From Paraburkholderia ginsengiterrae (GTDB lineage: Bacteria > Pseudomonadota > Gammaproteobacteria > Burkholderiales > Burkholderiaceae): 64,000 bases of DNA. Positions 39,103 through 48,380 of the stretch are shown piece by piece; position 1 is the first letter of the stretch, and each line of letters begins with the position of its first letter. A model generated the notes under the pieces. It saw nothing but the letters and a program-made list of their open reading frames with translations. It made no database searches and was not told the origin of the DNA. The stretch lies in contig NZ_LXKA01000221.1 of NCBI RefSeq assembly GCF_001645125.1, forward strand, positions 62,001 through 126,000. The letters are read 5' to 3'. The position numbers were made by a program, and so were the translations under genes.

Positions 39103-40092
39103 ATGAGTAACGGAGCGGATAAGGAAATCTCTTCTGCGTCGCGGCGCAACATGCTGATGGCCGGAGCCGGCGCGGTTGCTGCAGCGGTCGTCCCGGCGGT
39201 TTCCATAGCCGCGGGCAGCGCATCGGGCGGCAAAACCGCCAATCATCTTGCACATACAGGAGCACGATCCATGAACTACGTCACCACCAGGGACGGCGCG
39301 CAGATTTTCTACAAGGATTGGGGCTCGGGTCACCCAGTCGTGTTCTCGCATGGCTGGCCGCTCGATGCCGATGCATGGGACGCGCAGATGCTGTTTCTCG
39401 TGCAGAAGGGCTATCGCGTGATCGCTCACGACCGCCGCGGGCACGGCCGCTCGAGCCAAACCGCGCACGGCAACGACATGGACACCTACGCGGACGACCT
39501 GGCTGCCGTCATCGAAGCGCTGGATCTGAAGGGTGCCACCCTGGTCGGCCACTCGACGGGCGGTGGAGAAATCGCACACTACGTTGGCCGACATGGGACG
39601 AAGCGCGTCGCCAAAATGGTCCTGATCGGTGCCGTGCCGCCGATCATGCTGAAGACCGAAGCCAATCCGACGGGCCTGCCCATGTCCGTATTCGACGGTA
39701 TTCGCGCCAATACCGCGAACAATCGCTCGCAGTTTTTCAAAGACCTTGCGGTGCCTTTCTACGGCTACAACCGCCCGAACGCAAAAGTGCAGCAAGGCGT
39801 GATCGACGAGTTCTGGCGCGAAGGCATGATGGGCTCGGTGCTCGGCCAATACGAGTGCATCAAGCAGTTCTCCGAGGTCGACTACACGCCGGATCTGAAG
39901 AAGATCGACGTGCCGACGCTGATCCTGCACGGTGACGACGATCAGATCGTGCCGTTGGACAATTCTGGCCGCAAATCCGCCGAGATCGTCAAGAACGCCA
40001 CGCTCAAGGTCTACCCGGGCGCACCGCATGGCATGTGCACGACGGAAGCGGATCGCGTCAATGCGGATCTGCTTGCCTTCCTCCAGTCGTAA
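39103..40092 (+). CDS. Exported haloperoxidase-like alpha/beta hydrolase
   Basis: 329 residues. An N-terminal leader with twin Arg ([18 protein letters not shown], residues 9-26) and AAG cut region suggests Tat export. The rest is a cofactor-free haloperoxidase/esterase: oxyanion [12 protein letters not shown], nucleophile GHSTGGGE, acid in [10 protein letters not shown], His in [10 protein letters not shown]. Family members hydrolyse esters and can perform perhydrolysis with H2O2. The leader is added ahead of an internal Met ([17 protein letters not shown]) where cytosolic relatives begin. AGGGGA at 39091-39096 supports ATG 39103. Confidence 0.87.
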   Translation: MSNGADKEISSASRRNMLMAGAGAVAAAVVPAVSIAAGSASGGKTANHLAHTGARSMNYVTTRDGAQIFYKDWGSGHPVVFSHGWPLDADAWDAQMLFLVQKGYRVIAHDRRGHGRSSQTAHGNDMDTYADDLAAVIEALDLKGATLVGHSTGGGEIAHYVGRHGTKRVAKMVLIGAVPPIMLKTEANPTGLPMSVFDGIRANTANNRSQFFKDLAVPFYGYNRPNAKVQQGVIDEFWREGMMGSVLGQYECIKQFSEVDYTPDLKKIDVPTLILHGDDDQIVPLDNSGRKSAEIVKNATLKVYPGAPHGMCTTEADRVNADLLAFLQS

Positions 40093-40139
40093 GCGTTGAG
40101 CCTTAGTGAAGGCGATCGAGCCTTAGCTTAAGCAGAGTG

Positions 40140-40168
40140 ATGCGGCCGGCGTTTTGCGCCGGCCGCAT
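40140..40168. terminator. Bidirectional terminator between convergent genes
   Basis: A 12-bp stem ATGCGGCCGGCG with CGCCGGCCGCAT, loop TTTTG, placed between the haloperoxidase-like gene and the end of the efflux operon. Symmetrical, so it can serve both transcripts. Confidence 0.8.
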
Positions 40169-40170
40169 TG

Positions 40171-41697
40171 CTATGTTCCCTGACCATCGGCGGCATGGCC
40201 TTCTGTCTGCCAGCCCCCGCCCAGCGCTTTGTAAAGCGCCACGAGTTCGAGCGCCGTATCACGCTCGCTCTGGGCCAGTTTGTCGTCGGCCGCGTACAGC
40301 GAACGTTCTGCATCGAGCACGGAGAGGAAGTCGTTAAGCCCTTGCTTGTACAGTCGCGTCGCGATGGTCACCGCTTCGCGGTCGGCAGTGACTTCGGCTG
40401 CCAGCTTTTCATGCCGTACCCTGGACTGCGCGTAGGACACGAGCGCGGTCTCGACATCCCGCAGCGCACCGAGAACCGTCCGCTGGTAGGCGGCGGCCGC
40501 CTGATCGGTCCGCGCCTCCTCAGCGTGCATTTCGAAACGAACCTTGCCTGCATCGAAGATCAGCCAGTTGATACTCGGGCCGATGGAGAAATAGCGGCTC
40601 GGCGCGGTGAGAAACGTCGAAGCATTCAGGCTCTCCAGACCCGCCACCCCGGTCAGCGAAAAGTGCGGATAAAGGTCCGCTTGCGCGATGCCGATGCGAG
40701 CGTTCGCAGCGGCGATCCGGCGTTCGGCGGCGCGGATGTCCGGCCGGCGGCGCAGAAGATCGGAGGGCAAGCCCACCGGCACGTCTGTCGTCGTCGAAGG
40801 AATCGCCTGCGGGCTATCCAGTTGGGCAAGCAGCCGTTCCGGTGGTTGGCCGATCAACGCACCGATTCGATAGATGGACGCGCGTTCATTTGCTGCGAAT
40901 GTCGGAATGGCTGCTTCGGTATCCGAAACTTGTGCTTGCGCACGCAGCACATCGAGACGCGAGGCCAGCCCTGCATCGAACTGCGAGCGGGTCAGCACCA
41001 GCGAGTCCTGCTGGATCGACAGATTGCTGCGCGCGACGGCAAGCTGGCGTTGCACGCCGCGCAATTCGATGTAGTTGCGCGCGACTTCCGCGAGCAGCGT
41101 CAACTCGCCGTCGCCACGCTCCGCCTCGACCGCCTGGTAGTTTGCGTCAGCGGACTCGACGCCGCGCCGCTTGCCGCCGAACACATCGATTTCCCACGAA
41201 GCGTCGAAGCCGGTCTGCCATAGATTGCCGTTGGCGCCAGGGCCGAGACCGCCTGGCGGCACGCCGACCGGCACATTGGCGCTGCCATGACTCCGATCGT
41301 ATTTGGCGCCGACATCGACCGTTGGATATTGATCCGCACCGGCGATACCACGCAAGGCCCGCGCTTCGCGTATGCGTGCTTCGGCAACCGCCAGGTCCGG
41401 GGCGGAGTGCAGCGCTGCGGTCATGAGCGAATTGAGCGTCGCGTCGTCAAAGGCCTGCCACCAGGCATCGTTCGATAGTGGCGCCCCCTGCGGGGCACTT
41501 GTCGCCGAGCCGGAGCCGGTGCCGGTGCTGGTCTGTTCGGTAAAGCTCGCCGGCATGGCCGGTTTCGGCGCCACATAGTCGGGCCCTACGGTGCAACCCG
41601 CGAGGAGCGCCGCGCATGCCGCGACAATAGCGGCAGCCTGTCGCCGCCGAAAAGGCGCCGCCGGCCGCGCCGCGGCTAGTTCCAGAAGCCAAGCCAT
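40171..41697 (-). CDS. Outer-membrane efflux lipoprotein (NodT/OprM type)
   Basis: 508 residues. Lipobox LLAGC with lipidated Cys35 after a hydrophobic leader, then two repeats of the TolC/OEP coiled-coil hairpin fold (ALHSAPDLAVAEARIREARA near the first, RRPDIRAAERRIAAANARIG near the second). Forms the outer-membrane exit duct of a tripartite efflux pump. Its start overlaps the adaptor gene stop by 22 bp, so the three pump genes are co-translated. Slightly long N-region before the lipobox is due to that overlap. Confidence 0.93.
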   Translation of the reverse strand: MAWLLELAAARPAAPFRRRQAAAIVAACAALLAGCTVGPDYVAPKPAMPASFTEQTSTGTGSGSATSAPQGAPLSNDAWWQAFDDATLNSLMTAALHSAPDLAVAEARIREARALRGIAGADQYPTVDVGAKYDRSHGSANVPVGVPPGGLGPGANGNLWQTGFDASWEIDVFGGKRRGVESADANYQAVEAERGDGELTLLAEVARNYIELRGVQRQLAVARSNLSIQQDSLVLTRSQFDAGLASRLDVLRAQAQVSDTEAAIPTFAANERASIYRIGALIGQPPERLLAQLDSPQAIPSTTTDVPVGLPSDLLRRRPDIRAAERRIAAANARIGIAQADLYPHFSLTGVAGLESLNASTFLTAPSRYFSIGPSINWLIFDAGKVRFEMHAEEARTDQAAAAYQRTVLGALRDVETALVSYAQSRVRHEKLAAEVTADREAVTIATRLYKQGLNDFLSVLDAERSLYAADDKLAQSERDTALELVALYKALGGGWQTEGHAADGQGT

Positions 41698-42797
41698 GTC
41701 GGCCGTTCCTTCACGAAGATTTCCGTTTCGACGGACATGCCCGGCGAGATCAATTTGAGTGCTTCTCCAGGGTTGTCGAATTCGATTTTCACCGGCACCC
41801 GCTGCACCACTTTCACGAAGTTGCCTGTTGCGTTTTCGGGCGGCAGCAGCGCGAAGTGGGAGCCGGTTCCGCGCTGAATGCTGTCGACGTGACCGCGCAG
41901 CCGCAGGTCCGGAAACGCGTCGACGAAAATCGTGACCTGCTGGCCCGGTCTGACGTGAGTCAGCTGCGTCTCCTTGTAGTTCGCGGTCACATAGAGCTTG
42001 TCCGGCACGACCGATAGCAGCGTTTGCCCGGGCTGCACGAAGTTGCCCTTCTCGACGCTTTTGTTCGCGACACTGCCGGACTCGGTCGCATAGATTTTGG
42101 TGTACGAAAGGTTGAGCATCGCCTGTTCCAGCGTCGCATTGGCCTGGGCCACCGACGCTTCAGCGGTTTTCACCTGGGCGCGTGCGAGCGTCGCCTGCGC
42201 CTGCAATGCATCGACTTTGACCTGGGCCGCCGTCACTGAAGCGCGCGTCCCATCGGCGGCTGCCTTGCCCTCGTCGACGCGTTCCGATGAAACGGCCCGC
42301 ACGTCGGAGACGGATTGCAGCCGCGCCAGATTGGCGCCGGCAAGTTTCGCATTGGCGCGCGCGACGTCGAGTTCGGCCTTTTGCTGGCCGATATTGGCGT
42401 CGGCCACCGCGACCTGGTTGCGCGCTTCCTCCAGCTTCCCCGCGGCTGCCGCGACATTGGCGCGCGCCACATCCACCTGCACGAGATAGTCGCGCGGGTC
42501 GAGTTCGACGAGGAGGTCGCCTGCGGTGACCTTGCTGTTGTCGTTGACGTGAAGCGTCTGCACGTAAGCGGGGACTTTGGGAATGACCGTGACCAGATGC
42601 GCGTCGACATAGGCGTCATCGGTCTGCTTCTCGTACAGGCCGGGCAGCAGGAAATACGCGGCGATGGCGAGCAGGACGATCGCCGCCAGCAGGCCGAGGA
42701 GTAACCAGCGCCGATTGTCGGGCGGCGCGGGCGCCGCAGGCGCACTCGCCGGCGGTGGCGGGGTGGCCGGTTTTTGAGCCGGTGGCGCTTCGCTCAT
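41676..42797 (-). CDS. Membrane-fusion adaptor (HlyD/EmrA type)
   Basis: 373 residues. Pro/Ala-rich cytoplasmic N-terminus, one membrane helix (WLLLGLLAAIVLLAIAAYF, about 30-48), a lipoyl half (LLVELDPRDYLVQ), a long Ala-rich coiled-coil hairpin (about 95-235), then the second lipoyl half and barrel (GNFVQPGQTLLSVV). Bridges the inner-membrane DHA2 carrier and the outer-membrane duct. GGAGG lies upstream of ATG 42797. Confidence 0.94.
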   Translation of the reverse strand: MSEAPPAQKPATPPPPASAPAAPAPPDNRRWLLLGLLAAIVLLAIAAYFLLPGLYEKQTDDAYVDAHLVTVIPKVPAYVQTLHVNDNSKVTAGDLLVELDPRDYLVQVDVARANVAAAAGKLEEARNQVAVADANIGQQKAELDVARANAKLAGANLARLQSVSDVRAVSSERVDEGKAAADGTRASVTAAQVKVDALQAQATLARAQVKTAEASVAQANATLEQAMLNLSYTKIYATESGSVANKSVEKGNFVQPGQTLLSVVPDKLYVTANYKETQLTHVRPGQQVTIFVDAFPDLRLRGHVDSIQRGTGSHFALLPPENATGNFVKVVQRVPVKIEFDNPGEALKLISPGMSVETEIFVKERPTWLGFWN

Positions 42798-42861
42798 CGG
42801 GGCCTCCGGCAGGGCGGATGGATCGGGTTGGGAACAGACAAGGTTGGCATGGCCGCACTCC

Positions 42862-44466
42862 TTATTTTTTGGCTACCGGGGTCGGCGGAATGATGGGGAC
42901 GAGACATAGCGCGATCACACCGACTGCCGCCATGAAGGCGAAAGCGTCCGCATTGGCGAGCGTCGCAGCCTGATGGGCGCCTGCTTCGGCAAGCGTTTTT
43001 AACGCAGCGCGCTGGCCCTCGACCGAAGAGTAGCCGCCGCGCGTGACCAGTGTCGAGCTTACCGAGGAGAGCCAGTCTCGCGTCACCGGATTGTCGAGGC
43101 GAAGGTGCTCGAACAGGCGTGATGAATGAAGCGTCTCGCGATGCCCGATCAGAATGGTCAGCAGCGCAACCCCCAGCGAAGCGCCGAACTGCCGGAACGT
43201 CATGTAAAGCGAGACGCCGTCGAGCAGCTTGTTCTGCTCGATGCGTGCCACCGTGCCGCTCCCTACCGCCGGCAACAGCGGGGACAGGCAGCAGGCGTAA
43301 AGAATCAGCGGCGCCACGTAGTAATAACCGGGCGTGTCCGTGGTCAGCAGGCGGTTGAACAGCACCATCGACGCGATCAGCATGACGAGCGCGATCACGA
43401 TCGTCTTGCGCTGGCCGATCCGCGCGATGAGGCCGACCATGAGCGGCCGGATGGCCGCTGCCGTCAATGCATAGACGCAGATGATCTGCCCGGTCTGGGT
43501 CGCGCTATGCGTATGGGTCGAGAGATTGCGCAGAAACTCCGGCAGCACGAACAGGCTGCCCGACAGAATCATGCCGGTGAAAATGCCGATCAACGCGGAT
43601 GACAACACGTAACGATCGCGCAACAGACCGAGCCAGAGCAACGGTGTTCGATTCGCAGGGCTCGCCTGCCAGAGCACGAAAAGCAGCAGCGCGGCACCGC
43701 TTGTCCAGGCGAGCACGCGAATATGCAGCGATCCGAACCAGTCGTCGATTTCGCCGCGATTGAGAACGATCTGCAGCGAGATCAGCGCCGTCGCGAGCAA
43801 CACGATGCCGAGCCAGTCGGTGCTCACCACGCGCTCGGAGGCGGGCGGCGGAAGTGTCGGAAAGCAGCGCGCCAGCAGCCATATCGCCGCGGCGGCATAG
43901 AGCAGATTCGGCAGGAAGATCAGGCGCCAGTTGAACTGGTCGGTGATGTAGCCGCTCACCAGCAGCCCCGCCGCGCTCGACAGATAGAGCAGCGTGGACG
44001 CTTTCATCAGCGACGGGCTGCGCTGCGGCTTGGGCATCAGCACATAGATGCTCGCGCGCCACCAGACGACCAGACCGGCCCCGGCCAGCCCCTGGACGGC
44101 GCGCCAGATCAGGATCGTACTGAGGTCGGGGGAGAGCGCGCAGCCCATCGAGGCCATCGCGAACACGACGATGGTCGAGATCAGGAAGCGCTTGTAGCCA
44201 AAGTGCCCGGCCATCCAGATCGAGACAGGCACGCCGAGAAACAGCGCGCAGCTATAGACGGTCAGCAGCCAACTGGCTTCGTCCGCGGACACGCCCAACG
44301 TGCCGGTCAGATCCGCCAGCACCAGGTTCATGCTGTCGAAGGTGTAGAACTCCATCCCGGTGGCGAGGCCGAGCCCGATGAGCAGCAGGCGCGTATGGGC
44401 CGGCGGCAGCATGAGCGCCGGTTGAGGTGAAGCGGGCATCGCCTCCGGCAGGGCGGTGTCACTCAT
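42862..44466 (-). CDS. DHA2-family MFS drug exporter (EmrB-like)
   Basis: 534 residues with 14 predicted helices. It has the DHA2 hallmarks in TM1 (GLATGMEFYTFDSMNLVLADL), TADEASWLLTVYS-like motif as SADEASWLLTVYSCA, and WMAGHFGYKRF in loop 2-3. First gene of a pump operon with the adaptor and outer-membrane protein. Exports lipophilic or phenolic toxicants in relatives. It begins 33 bp after the DUF2474 gene of the cytochrome bd operon, on the same strand, so readthrough is possible. Confidence 0.93.
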   Translation of the reverse strand: MSDTALPEAMPASPQPALMLPPAHTRLLLIGLGLATGMEFYTFDSMNLVLADLTGTLGVSADEASWLLTVYSCALFLGVPVSIWMAGHFGYKRFLISTIVVFAMASMGCALSPDLSTILIWRAVQGLAGAGLVVWWRASIYVLMPKPQRSPSLMKASTLLYLSSAAGLLVSGYITDQFNWRLIFLPNLLYAAAAIWLLARCFPTLPPPASERVVSTDWLGIVLLATALISLQIVLNRGEIDDWFGSLHIRVLAWTSGAALLLFVLWQASPANRTPLLWLGLLRDRYVLSSALIGIFTGMILSGSLFVLPEFLRNLSTHTHSATQTGQIICVYALTAAAIRPLMVGLIARIGQRKTIVIALVMLIASMVLFNRLLTTDTPGYYYVAPLILYACCLSPLLPAVGSGTVARIEQNKLLDGVSLYMTFRQFGASLGVALLTILIGHRETLHSSRLFEHLRLDNPVTRDWLSSVSSTLVTRGGYSSVEGQRAALKTLAEAGAHQAATLANADAFAFMAAVGVIALCLVPIIPPTPVAKK

Positions 44467-44499
44467 GGCAGGGGTCGATCCGTATTTGACAGGCGATGA

Positions 44500-44613
44500 T
44501 CACGTAAGGAGCCGCAAGACGGCATGCATCGCCGCGCTGACGAGGAGCAGCGTGGCGACGGCCGCCAGATAGAGACCGCCGAACCAGCACAGCCGGCGGC
44601 TGCGCGGACTCAT
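44500..44613 (-). CDS. DUF2474 small membrane protein of the bd oxidase operon
   Basis: 37 residues: MSPRSRRLCWFGGLY then one hydrophobic helix ending HAVLRLLT. It matches the DUF2474 pattern (basic N-terminus, Trp-Phe, single helix, Leu-Met/Leu-rich end) that follows cioAB in many proteobacteria and is the counterpart of CydX, a small stabilising subunit. Its ATG overlaps the cioB stop (ATGA, 44610-44613). It is below usual gene-finder length limits. Confidence 0.8.
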   Translation of the reverse strand: MSPRSRRLCWFGGLYLAAVATLLLVSAAMHAVLRLLT

Positions 44614-45602
44614 GCTTCCCATCCCTTCTCGGGCGTCTTGCCGCGAAAGGTGCGGTACGCGAACGCAGAATAAGCGAGGACGACCGGCGTGACAACCGCT
44701 GCACCGATCAACAGGAAGACATGGCTGAGGGTCGACGATGCCGCGGCCCAGAGCGTGAGGCGAAACGGCACGATGTCCGGAAAGATACCGACACCCAGCC
44801 CCGCCACGCCGAGCACGAAGAGCGCCAGCGCCAGACAGAATGGGCGTCCGTCTGTGCGGCCGCCAATTGCGCGCAGCAGGGCGGCGCTCACACCGAGAAA
44901 GAGAACCGCGATCACCACGAGGGCGAACGTATGCGCGGTCCACGCGGCGCGTATGCCGGGTTGAACCCACGCCGCGGCGGCGCAGGTTGCGGCGGCGAGG
45001 CACACGAAGACCGGCAGGGCCAGACGCAGGCTGCGCTCGGCGTGGGCACGCAATGCCGCGGTTGCCTTCAGATGCAGCCAGCCCGCGCCGAGGACGACAT
45101 AACCCGCGAACACCGTGATCGCGGTCAGCGCCGGGAAGGGCCGGAACACATCGAAGACGCTGCCGCCAAAGGCGTCGCCGTTGACGCTTACGCCCTGGAT
45201 GAGTCCGCCGACAATCAGCCCCTGCATGAGCGCGGCCACGATCGAGCCCACGCCGAATGCCGCGTCCCAGAAGCGTCGCCCCTGCTCGATCTGATAGCGG
45301 AATTCGAACGAGACGCCACGTAGTCCCAGCGCCAGCAGCATGACGATCAGCGGGATATAGAACGCCGGCAGCAGCACGCCGTAGGCAATGGGGAACGCGG
45401 CGAGCAGCGCGACGCCGGCCATGATCAGCCAGGTCTCGTTGCCGTCCCAGGTGGGCATGATCGAATCGACCATGCGGTCGCGCAGCCGTTCGTCGGCTTG
45501 CCCAAGCAGGAGGGCGCCCACGCCCAGGTCGAAGCCGTCGAGCAGCACGTACAGCGACAATGCAAAGGCGGTGAACAGCGCGGAGAGCAGCGGCAGGGTC
45601 AT
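44610..45602 (-). CDS. cioB: Cytochrome bd-type quinol oxidase subunit II
   Basis: 330 residues with about nine membrane helices. N-terminus MTLPLLSALFTAFALSLYVLLDGFDLGVG and MPTWDGNETWLI are CydB/CioB signatures (Asp-Gly-Phe-Asp-Leu-Gly and Trp-Asp-Gly-Asn-Glu-Thr-Trp). Forms the inner-membrane oxidase with CioA, reducing O2 to water with ubiquinol. Six bases separate it from cioA, and its stop overlaps the DUF2474 start. Confidence 0.96.
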   Translation of the reverse strand: MTLPLLSALFTAFALSLYVLLDGFDLGVGALLLGQADERLRDRMVDSIMPTWDGNETWLIMAGVALLAAFPIAYGVLLPAFYIPLIVMLLALGLRGVSFEFRYQIEQGRRFWDAAFGVGSIVAALMQGLIVGGLIQGVSVNGDAFGGSVFDVFRPFPALTAITVFAGYVVLGAGWLHLKATAALRAHAERSLRLALPVFVCLAAATCAAAAWVQPGIRAAWTAHTFALVVIAVLFLGVSAALLRAIGGRTDGRPFCLALALFVLGVAGLGVGIFPDIVPFRLTLWAAASSTLSHVFLLIGAAVVTPVVLAYSAFAYRTFRGKTPEKGWEA

Positions 45603-45608
45603 GACGGG

Positions 45609-47021
45609 CTACTCCACGTGGGCCGGGTTGCGGCCGGCAGGGTCGTCCATCACTGCCGGCTTGAGCGCATGCTTGAGCGAGCCGGTGGCCGCCGGTTCGG
45701 ACTGTGCCGCCTGAGGGCCGCGGCGGATCATGCGGAAGGTGAAGATCAGGAACGCCGTCATGAAGAGCGCGTAGATGCAGACGAACGCGATCAGCGTCGA
45801 CAGCAGCACGCCTGCCGGGACCGGCGAGACGGCGTCGGCCGTGCGCAGGATGTTGTAGATCACCCAGGGCTGGCGCCCGGTCTCCGCGAGATACCATCCG
45901 CCGAGCGTCGCGATCACGCCGGATGGCGCCATCACCACCAGCGTTCGCAGGAACCAGCGTGTGTTGAAGAGCCGGCCTTGCCAGCGCAGCCACAGCGATG
46001 CAATACAGACGCCGAACATGATGATGGCAAGGCCGTACATCGTGCGAAAGCCGTAGAAGACCCAGCCCATGAGCGGCTGCCGGTCGCGTGGCGTGTTGGT
46101 CAATCCTTCGACCCGGCCGTTCAGGCTATGCGTGAGCCAGATGCTGCCCAGGTAGGGCGTGCCGAGCGCGAAGCGATTACGCTGATTCTGCTGATCGGGA
46201 ATGATGAACCAGTAGTAGGGTGCGGGCGATTGCGACTGTTTTTCCCAGAAGCCTTCGGCAGCCTGCATCTTGGCCGGCTGATACTCGAGCATTTTCCCGT
46301 ACAGCATGTCGCCGACGAAGACCTGGCAGCCGATCAGGATAGTGGCAAAGGTGAGGCCGATCGAGACCGTCCGGCGTCCGAATGCTTCGTGTTCGCCGCG
46401 CAGCAGATACCAGGCGCCGACCCCGGCCACGAGGAACGAGCCGGTGATATAGGCCGCCATCAGCATGTGCGGCAGGCGGTACGGCCACGATGGGTTGACG
46501 ATCACCTTCAGCCAGTCGGTGACCACGACCCGGCCATGTTCGACCACCACGCCGTCAGGCGTTTGCATCCAGCTATTGGCCGACAGAATCCACGAGGCCG
46601 ACAGTAGCGTGCCAAGGGCAACCATGCAGGTGGCGAGGAAGTGCAGTTTCGGTCCGACGCGGTTGAAGCCGAACAGCATGATGCCGAGGAACCCGGCTTC
46701 GAGGAAAAAGGAGGTCAGCACTTCCAGTCCGATCATCGGGCCGATTGCCGGGCCTGCCATCTGCCCGAACCTGGCGAAGCCAAGACCGAATTCGAACGAG
46801 AGCACGATTCCGGTGACCACGCCGACACCGAAGCCCATCGCGAAGATGCCGAGCCAGAAGCGGTAGATCTGCAGATAGAGCGGGTCTTTGGTTTTCAGCC
46901 ACAGGCCTTCCATGATCGCCAGAAAGGCGGCGAGCCCGATCGAGATCGTCGGGAAAATAATGTGGAAGCTGACGGTGAACGCGAACTGAACGCGCGCGAG
47001 GATGGCGGGATCGAGGTTCAC
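45609..47021 (-). CDS. cioA: Cytochrome bd-type quinol oxidase subunit I, cyanide-insensitive type
   Basis: 470 residues starting at GTG 47021 (GGAAG five bases upstream), giving NLDPAILARVQFAFTVSFHI with the high-spin haem ligand His20. PHMLMAAYITGSF carries the second haem His, and GGWYLAETGRQPWVIY is the GWxxxExGRQPW quinol-oxidase signature. The Q-loop is short, as in CioA rather than E. coli CydA. Low-proton-motive, cyanide- and NO-tolerant respiration. The open frame to 47183 is only an extension. Confidence 0.96.
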   Translation of the reverse strand: MNLDPAILARVQFAFTVSFHIIFPTISIGLAAFLAIMEGLWLKTKDPLYLQIYRFWLGIFAMGFGVGVVTGIVLSFEFGLGFARFGQMAGPAIGPMIGLEVLTSFFLEAGFLGIMLFGFNRVGPKLHFLATCMVALGTLLSASWILSANSWMQTPDGVVVEHGRVVVTDWLKVIVNPSWPYRLPHMLMAAYITGSFLVAGVGAWYLLRGEHEAFGRRTVSIGLTFATILIGCQVFVGDMLYGKMLEYQPAKMQAAEGFWEKQSQSPAPYYWFIIPDQQNQRNRFALGTPYLGSIWLTHSLNGRVEGLTNTPRDRQPLMGWVFYGFRTMYGLAIIMFGVCIASLWLRWQGRLFNTRWFLRTLVVMAPSGVIATLGGWYLAETGRQPWVIYNILRTADAVSPVPAGVLLSTLIAFVCIYALFMTAFLIFTFRMIRRGPQAAQSEPAATGSLKHALKPAVMDDPAGRNPAHVE

Positions 47022-47206
47022 GGCTGCTTCCGTTCGGTTTGTGGGCGCCGGGAGATCGTCACGGCTAGCGCGACGAACAGTGCGAGCGCGATGATCGACG
47101 CGGGCAAACCGAACACGCCGATGATGACGAAGAAAAACGCCACGCCGAGCAGGGTTGCGCAGATCGCCCCTGGCAGGCGCCACGTGGATGTGGACTCGGC
47201 CTTCAT
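47018..47206 (-). CDS. Small two-helix membrane protein leading the cio operon
   Basis: 62 residues: ATWRLPGA-type amphipathic start, helix 1 ICATLLGVAFFFVIIGVFG, helix 2 ASIIALALFVALAVTI, and a basic cytoplasmic tail (SRRPQTERKQP). Its TGA overlaps the GTG of cioA (47018-47021), so it is translationally coupled. I do not recognise a named family. Position suggests an assembly or stabilising factor for the oxidase. Confidence 0.7.
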   Translation of the reverse strand: MKAESTSTWRLPGAICATLLGVAFFFVIIGVFGLPASIIALALFVALAVTISRRPQTERKQP

Positions 47207-47504
47207 GGCTGGTTACCTCAGTATTGCGATTCCACCTTCACGATCACGTGCGCACGGTGGCGAAAACGGATCGTAAGGCATGGAATGGTTGCTTCAGGAA
47301 TACGGATACTGCCGGCCGATCATGCCGCAGGGCGGCCTTAAAAGTCCTGAGCAAAACATAAATTCTGCTGAACGTGCGGGCTGCTCAGTGGGCCGCTAAG
47401 TGGGCTACTAAGCGCGCGCATTCGCTTTGCAGCCATGGTCCTGAAACGGATTACACTTTGATCGGGAAGAACGGGCTGCAAACATAACGATCACAGGAGA
47501 CAGG
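47207..47504. other. Divergent control region between cio operon and LysR
   Basis: 298 bp without a supported gene. It contains imperfect 12-bp tandem repeats at 47385-47413 (CTCAGTGGGCCG, CTAAGTGGGCTA, CTAAG...) about 90 bp before the LysR gene. No clear FNR/ANR box was found by eye. Confidence 0.5.
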
Positions 47505-48380
47505 ATGGATCTGTTCATGTCGATGGAGGCCTTCGTGCGGGCCGCGGAGGCACAGAGCTTTGCGGGCGCCGCACGCCAGTTGGGCGTTGCCAAATCCGTG
47601 GTGACCTCGCGCGTCAAGCAACTCGAAGACCATTTCGGTGTGCCGCTCTTTCATCGTTCCACGCGAGCGGTGCGCCTGTCGGAACTCGGTGAAACGTACT
47701 ATCGCGAATGCGCCGAGCTGGTCAACAAGGTCCACGATCTGTCCGGCCGTTCGCGCGGCGATCCGCAGGCGCTCGCCGGCACGCTCAACATTCACGTTCT
47801 GCCGGGCTTCGCGCTGGGCCATTTTTCGCAAACGCTGATCGAATTCCGCGAGGCTTACCCACGCGTCGAATTCGTCGTGACGGTCAACGACCGGGTGATC
47901 GATCCGGTGCAGGAAGGCTTCGATCTGGCCTTGCAGATCTATCCGCCGGCGTCGAATCTGCTGGTGGAACGGCGTCTCTTTCCCGTGCGTGGCGTGTTGT
48001 GCGCCGCGCCGGGTTATCTGAAGGAAGAGCCGGTGATCGAAACGCCGCTCGACCTGTTGCGGCACGATTTCGCCCGCTATTCGTACTACCCTTGGGGCGA
48101 CAAGTGGCCGCTGATGCGCGGCAACGAGTGCTTCGAAATCGCCTTGAATCCCGTGCTCAAAACCAACAGCGTGCACCTGCTGCTCGAATTCGCACGGGCC
48201 GGTGCGGGCGTCGTCTATCTGCCGACCATGGTTGCCGCGGCCGATCTCCTCGAACGGCGCCTCGAAAGAGTGCTGCCGGAGTACGCGGCGCCGCCGTTAT
48301 GGCTTTCGGCGGTCTATCCCGCGTCGCACCGCTCGACCACCAAGGTCAAGGCTTTCGTCGACTTCCTGCGCGCCCGTTAG
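47505..48380 (+). CDS. LysR-family regulator, probable activator of the hydroquinone operon
   Basis: 291 residues: HTH with GAARQLGVAKSVVTSRVKQLE and a CrgA-type effector domain (NDRVIDPVQEGFDLALQI; LEFARAGAGVVYLPT). It precedes the hydroquinone genes in the same direction. The stop is TAG 48378; the same frame then stays open for 29 more codons (LREPQWDRALGIAPPDDE...) to TGA 48468 with residues typical of LysR C-termini, so the protein may have been shortened by an amber mutation. The DNA-binding and effector domains are complete, so function is likely kept. Confidence 0.88.
   Translation: MDLFMSMEAFVRAAEAQSFAGAARQLGVAKSVVTSRVKQLEDHFGVPLFHRSTRAVRLSELGETYYRECAELVNKVHDLSGRSRGDPQALAGTLNIHVLPGFALGHFSQTLIEFREAYPRVEFVVTVNDRVIDPVQEGFDLALQIYPPASNLLVERRLFPVRGVLCAAPGYLKEEPVIETPLDLLRHDFARYSYYPWGDKWPLMRGNECFEIALNPVLKTNSVHLLLEFARAGAGVVYLPTMVAAADLLERRLERVLPEYAAPPLWLSAVYPASHRSTTKVKAFVDFLRAR

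Noticed and set aside
44500-45993. 497-codon frame across the cio region
   Set aside because: Only its last 37 codons are real (DUF2474); the rest is an alternative frame of cioB and cioA with Arg/Ala-rich noise.
47385-47413. 12-bp imperfect repeats upstream of the LysR at 47505 as the same element as 24029-24064
   Set aside because: Same unit length but unrelated sequence (CTAAGTGGGCTA against GTTAGCACAACG), so no link is claimed.
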